Assembly (NCBI GenBank): GCA_964035545.1
Contig: OZ037765.1
Location: 22,266,495-22,330,494 of the forward strand
Length of the DNA stretch: 64,000 nucleotides
Source of the DNA: Bugula neritina
Taxonomy: Eukaryota; Bryozoa; Gymnolaemata; Cheilostomatida; Bugulidae
Reading direction: 5' to 3'
Shown here: positions 54,701 to 64,000 of the stretch, piece after piece
Numbering within the stretch: the first letter of the stretch is position 1
Layout of the letters: each line of letters begins with the position of its first letter
Translations under genes and position numbers: made by a program
The notes under the pieces: generated by a model
What the model was told of the DNA's origin: nothing
What the model saw: the letters and a program-made list of their open reading frames with translations, nothing else
The model's database searches: none

Positions 54701-57700
54701 AAGCTCGCTGTGTTCTTACTGCAAAACATCTAGAAAACAATATTCTCATAGATTGCAATTATTTTGGTAAAGCTGAAAGAAGCTGACAATTTTATTTGCA
54801 AGGATGAATACTCTATATATATTAGGTTAGAATAAAATGGCGAACATCAGAAATGCCTGTAAATGAGTAGAGCAACTGATATATAATTAAACACACAATA
54901 TACTGACCATCATTAGCTAGAATATACTTGAGTCTGTGTGCACTTTGTGTCAGCTGCTGTAGGCGCTCAAAGATAACATCTGCATCACCTTTATCTACAG
55001 TAGCAATCGAACATTAGAAATGGAAAATTTCTATGAATATGAAATTTTCAATCAAAGCTACAAATAACAAATATTTCCAAACAAAAAATATTATGCAACC
55101 ATGGATAAATAATGCTACTCTTGAAAACCATTTTCTAATAGAAAAGAAAGCAAAATTTTTATTTCAAAATATTACTATATATAATTTAAAGGAAGCTTTT
55201 TTAACACTAATTACTCAAAAAGGGTAAAAATATTAATTCACGGTGACAATCTCAAACCCAATTTTTATGATTCAACATATTATTGAACCAAAGTTTTGTG
55301 CCCATAAGGTCCTTATTCAGACAAAGTACACCACTATGAAGCTGTATAACAATTTAGAAAGTGTCATTGTACCAACAACATGGGCTAGAAGTTGATCTAC
55401 TCTGGAGAGAGAGTGGGCCACAGACTCTTTGTACTCCGACATCTCCTTCTCAATTATTCTTCTGGCGGAACTCTCATGCTCATCGGCCATTTGCTTTTCT
55501 TGCAACCTCAACATGTCAATCTCGTGTTTCTTATGAGCCAGGCGAGTTTTAGTCATTTCTGATTCCATTTCTTTATTCAATTCTACAGCCTTTGACTTTA
55601 GCTAGACAAATTCATAGATAATATCACTTAAACTGCAATGATAAGATGTAGTAAATTGCTACAACTTTCTAGAACATAAAAGTTTTGAGATTAAAATGAT
55701 ACATAGAACCATAGAAGCATTTCCATAAAACTTTTTGGTGGTGCTCAATAGCAATTTCAAACTAATGCAAAAAAGTGGGCTGACCTAAAAATTTGCCGAA
55801 CAAACATAAAATGTACCCTGAATTTTAGAGCTGGATAGATAACACATACTTCCGCTTGATATATAAACAGTAGTGGGTGGGTAGTACATGGGTATTTAAC
55901 TAAACCTACAATTTGTTTTGCAGAGTTGCCAAGACTATATGGGATCATAAAGTTGAGAAGCTTAGTTCTAAGGGCAGTGCCAACTAGTTCCAAGTAATTA
56001 GATGTTACCGGCTTTTAAAACTTGCCAATCTTATGAAATTTAGTTGACCCTTTTTACAAGGTCGTAAGAAATTCAGGATGTGACTTGTGACTTTAATCAT
56101 GCCTCTCTTGTTTTGACAAATTGAATCACAGTGGTTTTGCAAGATTTAAATGCCAATTTAAAAGTTTATTTGTGCAATTTAATTAATATGGCATAGAGTG
56201 GCAGCCCCTTATGATTTGAAGATTACCAAATCTATACATGACGTTGCTAATGGCTATAAATGATAAGGAGCATACAGAAAATTTTTTTCATTTACAAAAA
56301 GTCTATAATTATTACAAACATAATATCCAAATTACTTCAGTAGCTAATTTTACTAAACAAAAAAGACTAAAAATAGAAGGAAAATAAACATATTAGAAAA
56401 GTATAAAGCATAAAAATATATTACCATGAAAGATATTCTTAAGATTTTCTGCCACCTTGCACTTTTTGCACCATCAAAAATTTAGACATACGAAGTTAAA
56501 CTAATAAAATTATTTTTTGTGCTGCAAAAGTATATTTTACAGTATAGAAATGCAAAAACACACCAAAGTTGTATCACTACTTCTGCCAGTTTATATGACG
56601 AATTTTATCATTATGCGAGATAGGTGCAGCTAATCCCAAGCTTTCCAATGATGTAAAAACTGTTAAAGAATTCCTGACACACTTTACTTATATAGCATGA
56701 AAATATTCATCTATGTCTTAGCTATCATTTTAACACTCTTTTAGGGTTTCAGGTCTAAACAATTTTGTTTTATAACAGTTTTAGTGCATGCATGTCCAAA
56801 AAACTTCGAGAATTTTTTTCGCCCTTCTGTGACGTATTACACCGCAGTTGCGAGAAATAGATGGAAACGCCGCCTGTAAGACATTCGGAAATTAAGTATT
56901 GGCTATATTTTCCGTTGCATGTAACCTTAGTTTTAGCATTTTTAATTTATCGGACGTCTGTCTAGCCCCCAATTAGTATTTTTTTGTGGAATTTAGGTTT
57001 TATTTCATAAACAAATTTCGCGGCAATAAATACATAGCTACCAACTTACCGTGTCCGAGTCTGTGCAGTGTAATTGTGATAAAGATAAACCTAATACAGA
57101 AATAACATAAATACGATATCAATATGAACATATCTGGCTCTGACGAAGAATACTTAGAGCACAGTGAGAATCGCAATGAGTATGACTATGACAATCACAC
57201 TCACGCTGTCACTGAGATTTCTGAAGTAATGGGCTATCAGTTTGAGCCGTTTACGTATCAAGATGAAAATGGAGATGATAGTCATGACAAGGATTTTACT
57301 GTTACTGATGAGCAACAGGTGATAATATTTATAATTTTACAGTATCAGTACGATTTAATTTTATAAACTATAGTGTTACTAATACCGTAATACTAATAGT
57401 AATACTAATACTAATAGTAATACTTTAACTTTAAGTTATAAGTATAAGCTAGTATAAGTTATAAATTATTATAATTATAATATTTCATTTTCATTTTGTA
57501 ATCGAAATTCCAATGCTCAATGCCAATGCTCGTATTGATCCTGGCTTAATTAGTTAATATAGCTGAGTTTTGTGCTACTAAAGCTTTAGAGCAAGCATGA
57601 TATCAAATTACAAGCTAAATATTTGATGATTGCTACCGGTTTATATAATAATAATATTATTAATAATAAAGTGATAATCATTAAATTTAATGATTACAAA

Positions 57701-60700
57701 TTCCAGTCAAGTAATTAAATATTTGATCAATACTAATTTTGTTATTACTACTACCAATACAGGTATTAGTATTAATTATTTGTAGTTAGATTTACCTGAT
57801 AATTTAAGTCAAGGGAAAGACCGTATTTTTATAAATGCATAATAATGATAATTATTATTCACTTTTATTGTAATTGTGGTTATACCGATCCTTAACAAAA
57901 TAAGTTAATCACATACATAATCATGTGAAACTTGCATTCACGATGATAGCATTTAGTATTTTATTTCTAAGCCCCCTATTTCTCTGAATTTCTGCTTTTA
58001 TAGTATAACATATAGTACTAACAACAATAAAATATTTTAAAATTTCTGAAAATTAGTTTATTTCATAGCAAAAATTATGAGTTTGTTTTGATATAAAAAA
58101 TCTAATTAATTTTCAACTATAAATATAAAAATAGTTTGAACAGTAATGCAAACTTGGAATATTTTAAAACCCATGATTTTAAAGTATTTTCAAACTTCAG
58201 CCTCATTGGACTCAATTTTCAATACAAAGAAACATACAGGAAACAAATTTAGACACAGTAATCAATGGACTTAATGTGGATGATACTGGTAATAACGTTT
58301 TTAGAAAAGCTTGTTTGTTTTGTAGAAAAATATAAGGCCAGCCACGGAGTGGTGCACTTGCCACCGCTGCCAAAATCAGCCTACAGTGGAACAGTCTGTT
58401 TGTTGCCGTGATCATGCTGCAAACCTTCGATTAGATAGCAGCATGGAATGTATAACACTGCACCCGGGAGTACAGCAATTGACGCAACCAGCTGTATTAG
58501 AAGTTGCATACAGCAGCTACCTGAGATATCATGGTTAGTCAATTGCTACTGTAGATCAGTAACTGTCATTGTTAGTTTTTCTAGATAGTCTTACTTGATT
58601 ATTTAGCCAATCATTTATTTTGGTAGATGATTTGTTTGATGAGAAGGCCCATTCTCTCAACACTAAAAAAAGGTTCTGCAGCTACCGGTTTTTGGTGTTC
58701 TGGCTGTTTCCAGATATTAAAAAGGGTGAGAGACGCCCTTTACCAGCTTGCTTATACGATTGGGTGCAAGCTACATTCCCCCCAACTGAAGATGAGGAAG
58801 AATTTGCTGAATGGATGTTCAGCAAATTCGTGTACAATGAAGATTTATGAACATTAACACTCTGGTGATTTTTAGTAGCAGTCAGTTGCTACTGCCTCTT
58901 GTAGTGTGTACAGCTTACTATGAGAATAAACCTCATTATTTGCAATCTCCCTGACCTTTGAAATTAATTTACCGTTGAGTTTGAGTTGCAATAATGGTGA
59001 ATATACTTCAATATGGTGACTATTTTTGCGCTGAACTTTTCAAGTGACTCTAAGATCATATTCTACAATATCTACATTTCAATGGAAACTGAGACTACAA
59101 GTAGATATATTGTCCAAATTTATTTTTGACACACCTTGAGGTGGAAAATTAAAAATATTATTTCCATTACACAAAAATATTTGGTTTTTTGTTGCATTAG
59201 AACATGCATTTTAAATAAAAATAAATATGTAGAAAAGCTATGAATTCAGTTTTTGAGCTAAGTGAACAATACTATTTCGCCATATTTCTATATACCAGCA
59301 TTGAACAGCTTTGCTTCTAATCTTTTTCTGCATCCTTTTAGGTGTTTGCACATATTTGTTGTGTCCTATTCCTTTCTGTAGGCCCTTCTTTTCTGGCTTA
59401 CGATGGAGAGCTGGTTTTTTTGTTTGACTTGGCAAAGCTCTAAAATATTATTATATATGAAGGTAACTGGAAAAGTATTATTGAAACAGCTTCAGAAAAT
59501 CTCAATTGCTGTCTATATCATATTTCAATTTTATTGCTCAAGATCGCATTTTCAATATTATAATCCTTACAGAAAACCAGGGTCTGTTCTTTTTAACCAG
59601 CGAGCTTCTTTAGGTGTGATAGTGGCCGCCTGCTGACTTTGTTTCCGAGGAGTTAATGGAGTGCATCCAGTTGCACCCTCAGTTTCCACTAAATGAATAG
59701 TTGGGACTGCTGTTTTCTCTAAATGCAATCTAAAGAGTAAATCAAAGACAATGAATTTTTATTCTTTCAATAAGTGAACAATATTTACCATTAATTTTTA
59801 CTGGTATTGATGATGGGCACCATTACCAGTATCATACTCATAGCATGAGTATCAGTGCGTATGAATCATAATATTAATGGTATGTATCCAAGTGACTATG
59901 ACACATTCTGATAATCATAAGTCTTTCATATTATCGCCATTATAAATGAATTTCCTTACAATAATGGTTATCGTGTAAATCATAAATGCAAACTTGTACT
60001 TGCAAGTTTATGTCATAGTCACATGAAATTGAATCAACACGGTCATGACAATCCTATTGACTTATACCAACTTGTAGTAATACTTGATACTAGTTGATAG
60101 TTATAGTTATACTTATTGTTGAAAATCAACATTAAAAAAACTATCATTAGCCTATCGTCTAATTATATCACAATCACTAAGTCATTAGTCAGTATCACTA
60201 TGACTATGAGTTTGAGTGAGTTATTCACTTACATGTTAATGAGTTTTGTTTTATACATGCCCATGTTTGTAAATTGTTCATCACCAAAATGCTGAAAACA
60301 CAAACGAGAGTTGTTATCAGGCAGAAAGTTTTTTCTTTTCGTATTGACAAACTTGGTCCATTTTTCACCACACGCAGTATCAGCAGGCCGTTTAAACATG
60401 TGTTTTTCCTTGTACGAACACATTGCAGCTTCACACACTCTTCTTTTGCATTTGCCTTTAGAACTTGAAGCCATTCGTGTAGTCATGTCGACAGTAAGTG
60501 TAACTAGTAATATAGGTAATAAGTTTGTTCATTAGAGTCCAATGGCAATATGAATATGAAATCTAATTTATATAGATAGCGAGCGACTACTACTAGTAGT
60601 AGTACTACTAGGCACAGGTTATATTGGTAATATCCGGTTACGGTAATGATAATCTATTTGGAAGCGTAATAAGTTACATAATTGAATATGCAATTATTTG

Positions 60701-62161
60701 TAATGTTTTATAGAAAAGTTTACCACTCGTTGGATTTAGCTAATTTCTTTCAACAATATCGTGTTATCCCCGTACTTAGCCACCCGTTCTAATTACATCG
60801 TGAGGGTGAGGCTATTTCATTTTTCCGATGCTCAAAATTTCTAACGGAAGTAACTTTAGCTCTTAATATCAATAATAAAATGGTATCATTTGTTTTTTTC
60901 ATTGAGCCTTAGTTGTACTCTGTGTTTTAAAATTTATGTCAGTTTAGTGATTTATCTGTGTGTTGCAGTGGCTAAAAATAAAATGCTGTGAAAGTATGCA
61001 ATTATTACTATTAGTTATATAGTAACTAGGACTCGAAGCAGACCGGAAACCGGCGTAATACGTGTGCACTGAGAGCTTAGAAATCCGAAAGTTTTCTGGA
61101 CATGCATGCACTAATCTTGTTATAAAACAAAATAGTCTAGCCATCCACCCTCAAAGGGGTGGTCTAGTGATAGCTAAGATATAGATGAATATTTTCGTGC
61201 TATATAAGTAAAGTGTGTCAGGGATTCTTTAAGCAGTAGTAGATCTTCAATCCAACCACATGTAGACAAAATTCTGCCAGAAAATTACTAACAAAGAAGC
61301 ACTTTAACATAAAAGTACACTGAAATTTATCATCCTATGTTTTCAAAATGGAAGATTGTTAATACCTAATTTATGATCAAATGTTGCCAAAACTGCAGAT
61401 TTTATATTTTTTGAAGCAGATAATTAGTTTTACTGACGGCTTGATGTACAGGATACAGCCGCTAAGTCTACAGTGTCCTTTGCACATCACTTTGCTATCA
61501 GCTTATAGTCTAACTAAATATTATTTTATTGAAGCTATGATGCCAACACTGAAAAGTTATTCCTTTATTAATCACGGCGTCAAGAGCTTTCAAGTGGTAC
61601 TATTTTAAAACTCTTGGCAGAAATATCAAAAGGATAAACGGTACCAACCAGATAAAGCATGCAACTCAACCCTGCAGTACATTTAGTAGGAAGATCTTAA
61701 CTAGAAGAAAGTACATTCTCAAACCAAGAATGTTACAAAATTGAAACCTATTTTGACAAAACTATTAAAAATAAATTGTTTTTGTCTTCAGCTGCACCTA
61801 TCTTCGACGCATTTGAGTTTGCAACTTATACGACTCCACAACTTTATCTTATAACCACCGTCATTTTTTTGTTGACTTCCACCCTACCAAAATAACCCTA
61901 TGAATTCTAATTTTGAGTATACATGAAGCTTCCGAAAATTTTTCCAAGCAATATACTAATAAACAAAAATGTTTTGCAATGTTTTGTATTTGCGTTAGAC
62001 TAAGATTCATAAAGATACTGAGAAAACCCAAGCTAAGCGAGTTTCTAGAATACCTGATCATCTCTCGCCACTTTGCACTGCTCTGCCTGCTGACTCAGGT
62101 TTTCTTCTAGTCTTTTCCTAAACTCTGAGTCATCAGCCATTCTCTGTTCACCTAAACTCTC
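51773..62161 (-). CDS. immt: MICOS complex subunit MIC60 (mitofilin), 3' part
   Basis: Four coding exons in phase: 62161-62054, 55601-55373, 54994-54908 and 52311-51773, the last ending in a stop. They encode the C-terminal 320 aa; the 5' exons lie beyond the right edge. The first two are charged coiled coil (EQRMADDSEFRKRLEENLSQ, and SARRIIEKEMSEYKESVAHS ending DQLLAHVV). The last exon is the mitofilin signature domain: ALLDSIPERVLSFGLYTHSS, LEKRFEIVFNECRK and, near the end, LQLKGVPRTLAQDWISEARQ before the YAYAMAL helix. MIC60 is anchored in the inner mitochondrial membrane and organises crista junctions and contacts with the outer membrane. The intron at 55602-62053 hosts a 4.56-kb mobile element; the splice sites around it are intact. 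Confidence 0.93.
52312..54907 (-). other. MIC60 intron, no further feature seen
   Basis: AT-rich intron between the last two coding exons. The open frames here (53654-53848 and 54191-54388) have no recognisable domain. No repeat structure was identified by eye. Confidence 0.4.
56667..56853 (+). repeat. Left terminal inverted repeat of the ballast/THAP element
   Basis: Matches the right-end repeat in reverse orientation, near-perfect over the first 70 bp or so, then with gaps and substitutions. It ends near GTGACGTATTACACC, shortly before the ballast gene. Confidence 0.85.
57124..58850 (+). CDS. Stand-alone P2X7-ballast-domain-like protein encoded in the transposon
   Basis: Three exons in phase, 57124-57318, 58326-58533 and 58627-58850, give 208 aa. 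The acidic N-terminus holds YQFEPFTYQDE; as I recall, FEP-type motifs are frequent ahead of this domain. Exon 2 begins the domain: WCTCHRCQ (74-81), a CCRDH pair (91-95), ECITLHPGVQQL (106-117) and VLEVAYSSYLRYH. Exon 3 continues with SYRFLVFWLF, ERRPLPACLYDWVQATFP and EFAEWMF. Order and spacing follow the cysteine-rich, zinc-binding cytoplasmic ballast of vertebrate P2X7, including the CITxHP, AYRxFxxW and RxxxPxCxxxxxRxxFP patterns. There are no transmembrane helices and no P2X ectodomain, so this is not a receptor. Its function is unknown. AATAAA at 58925 lies about 75 nt past the stop. A further small exon in the 1-kb first intron cannot be excluded. Confidence 0.8.
58925..58930 (+). terminator. 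Poly(A) signal of the ballast gene
   Basis: Canonical AATAAA, about 75 nt after the stop at 58850 and before the start of the convergent THAP 3' region. Confidence 0.55.
59119..59124 (-). terminator. Poly(A) signal of the THAP gene
   Basis: TTTATT on plus, AATAAA on minus, about 115 nt after the THAP stop at 59238. Confidence 0.45.
59238..60486 (-). CDS. THAP-domain protein encoded in the transposon
   Basis: Three exons in phase, 60486-60233, 59729-59571 and 59439-59238, give 204 aa. The N-terminal domain fits the THAP zinc-finger spacing: C18, C23, C63 and H66 (C-x4-C-x39-C-x2-H), with the conserved Trp at 43 (GEKWTKFV) and CFQHF at the CxxHF position. THAP domains bind DNA and are shared by P-element and Kolobok transposases and many host regulators. 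The rest is short and basic (KKPALHRKPEKKGLQKG, TPKRMQKKIRSKA) and shows no DDE/RNase H-like catalytic core. It could bind the element's own termini or regulate it. It is convergent with the ballast gene 0.4 kb away. Confidence 0.8.
61040..61228 (-). repeat. Right terminal inverted repeat of the ballast/THAP element
   Basis: Reverse-complement partner of 56667-56853. It contains GGACATGCATGCACTAA, TTGTTATAAAACAAAAT and TAAAGTGTGTCAGGGATTCT at the very end, next to TTAA. The segment AGACCACCCCTTTGAGGGTG (on minus) differs from the left copy. Confidence 0.85.
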
Positions 62162-64000
62162 CTAGAAATATTATAGTGATAAACGATTACACATGAACAT
62201 CCTTTCTAAGAATTAAAACCTTGAAACACTCTTTCGATATTATTCAATAAAAGATATCAAGGCTGGGTCCCCTCTAACAGGGATTAGATTATTTAGACAG
62301 TGTGTAAAGCTGCAAAACTTTAGACTTCAATATTGCTAGTATGAATAATTTCAATCTGACTAATTTTCCCCAAAAAAATCGAGCCATGAAATAGTCAATC
62401 GTGGGCCACAGGAATAGTATGCTCAGGTTTGTCTACTTGCTGCAAGTTAAAAATGACTAGCAACTTCATCATAAGACTCACTATAAATGAACAGAACACG
62501 TAATATCTAGTCCGTGTGCACTCTATTTCGGCTATAACATAAAATGCAACACTCAGTTCAGTTTGACAACTCACAAATATGCTGCTCTGACCTTACTAGA
62601 AATTTTCACCTTAGAAAACGTTTCACAAGTTAAGTCTGTTTGGATAAAACTCTCAGATGCCAACAGTAAACTGCAGTTCAATATAAAATTTACAGCCTTG
62701 GCAGGTCATTTCTAAAAGAAACCGCCTTGAAAACAAAATCTGTTAGTCACCAGGAATGATGTAATCCTTGACACAACCACAATGTGATAATTTCCAAGAT
62801 ATTTAGTTTTTTACTTGTTGAAAGCCTTTTCATTTATTGATAAACTAATTAATTGTCTGCCATTGAAGTTCTCAGAAAAAAATAATGCCAACAAAAATCA
62901 AAAACACCCAAAACCTAGCCTCTATCATAACAGAAATAGCTCTGATAAAATGCATTTATTATGATTTAAAACATTTCAGAAAAAGTATTTGTTATTATTT
63001 TGTCAAGAGTTAAAATTCTCACAAACAGGATGTGTGCACTATGTACTGTCTTACACTGCAAGTCACAAGGTAGTGGTGAAAGTAGTTGGATGTTAGAAGT
63101 CTGTGTTAGTTCAGTGATGTGGTATTATTCCACTACCTTACTCGAGTAAATTTAAGAGAAACTATGTATACTGCACAACAAAACTTTAGTTGATGAACTA
63201 CAATGTTAATTATGGGTCATTTTACTTTATTTAGTACACATCAGCAAGTTAGGACTAAAACTTAGTTTCCTCAAAATTTATGAAAATTTACTATATGAGG
63301 TAATTTCATGTCCTGGAACATATTAGCGCAAACTTCATTGTTATATGAGCTAAATAGATATTATATGCGGACTGTGATTGTTTTTCATCACGATTTGAAA
63401 ATCTCAATTCACTAAATATTTACAAAAAAAGCATAGGAAATTAAGCAAAATTAAAAAGAACCTTGATTGTTTAGTTGTGTTTGTTTATATTTTATTATTT
63501 TAAGGCAAAAACCCATATACATTAGCAGCTAAATTGTGAAAAATGGCTAAAAATTAGAGATATCGAGTGTAAACTGAATTAAGTAAAATGACCCTTTAAA
63601 TATATTAAATTTTTAACGTCGCTACTTCAGTAAAAATTTTCTATTGAAAACTCTACAGCGTTTCAAAATAATTAAATGAAATTTATGATTTTAGCACATG
63701 CATGTAAGTGCAAGTACAAGCAGAACTTGCTTATAACTTTTCTAAACAAATTTATCAACTTTTCATCAACTAATTTTAAAGCATTAAAGGAGAGATACAG
63801 AACCATAAATTTGCCATAAAAATTGGAAGTTGATTGGCTGAAACAGGCATTTCATGGCCACATAAAAATGGCTTCTAAATAAAAGTTTGCTGTAATAACC
63901 GGTCCTGATCACTAAGTGACTTGCATAAACATCATTATAATCTGTATACTGCAGTTATATTTGAACCAAAATATTTCAATCCAACATCTAATCACTTAGC
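62162..64000 (-). other. Right edge: MIC60 intron, no exon recognised
   Basis: The MIC60 coding exon starting at 62161 has a clear acceptor (tatttctag), so an upstream exon must exist. I found none with a coiled-coil reading and a proper donor before the window ends, so this looks like intron. Confidence 0.5.

Larger units (their letters stand above)
56667..61228. mobile_element. TTAA-flanked DNA transposon carrying ballast-domain and THAP genes
   Basis: TTAA stands at 56663-56666 and at 61229-61232. The ends are inverted copies: AGAATTCCTGACACACTTTA on the left and AGAATCCCTGACACACTTTA on the right read in reverse. Similarity continues inward with gaps for roughly 190 bp, through TTATATAGCA, ATTTTGTTTTATAACA and TTAGTGCATGCATGTCC, to a CGTATTAC word. 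Inside are two spliced genes transcribed inward: a P2X7-ballast-like gene on plus and a THAP gene on minus. Their candidate poly(A) signals (58925 and 59119) do not overlap. No DDE transposase is recognised. TTAA duplications and THAP domains both occur in Kolobok transposons, which is the best comparison; membership is inference. The open frames and recognisable termini suggest a fairly recent insertion. Confidence 0.88.

Noticed and set aside
58200-58286. Possible extra exon of the ballast gene
   Set aside because: It has plausible borders but would leave phase 1, which breaks the frame into the WCTC exon.
57124-58850. A true P2X7 receptor gene
   Set aside because: No transmembrane helices, ectodomain or ATP-binding lysines; only the cytoplasmic domain is present.

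Overview
This is animal nuclear DNA. It is AT-rich, and its genes are split into many short exons by introns bounded by GT...AG. The deduced proteins are metazoan: a homeobox protein, Fezf, SMNDC1, MIC60, an SLC16 transporter and a CCPG1-type ER-phagy receptor. Gene content and the tRNA-derived SINEs suggest an invertebrate, possibly a lophotrochozoan, but the species cannot be fixed from the sequence. I joined exons by hand, checking splice sites, reading phase and protein families.

Layout: (1) 25-1859, minus: 5' part of an NK-like homeobox gene running off the left edge. (2) 7389-19357, plus: a 16-coding-exon gene for a CCPG1/PBXIP1-like membrane protein of about 950 aa that ends in KDEL. 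A repeat rich in AGATCGATCT lies in its third intron. (3) 22403-24214, plus: a complete two-coding-exon fezf gene with a TATA box and a probable 5' noncoding exon. (4) 26704-31743, minus: complete smndc1 (237 aa). Its first intron is mostly a giant foldback with two 777-bp arms; its fourth intron holds a TTAA-flanked MITE. (5) 35063-46197, minus: a complete monocarboxylate-transporter-like SLC16 gene (554 aa, 8 coding exons) with SINE copies in and beside it. (6) 51773-62161, minus: the 3' part of the MIC60/mitofilin gene, continuing off the right edge.

The most unusual object sits in a MIC60 intron at 56667-61228. It is a 4.56-kb element with long inverted terminal repeats and a TTAA on each side. 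It carries two intact, convergent, spliced genes. One encodes a 208-aa stand-alone protein resembling the cytoplasmic ballast domain of the P2X7 receptor, without any channel. The other encodes a 204-aa THAP zinc-finger protein. I recognise no DDE transposase in it. THAP plus TTAA points toward Kolobok-like DNA transposons, and the ballast protein looks like mobile cargo or a second mobility protein.

The host genes have no obvious shared pathway; the window reads as ordinary metazoan gene neighbours with mobile elements in introns and spacers.
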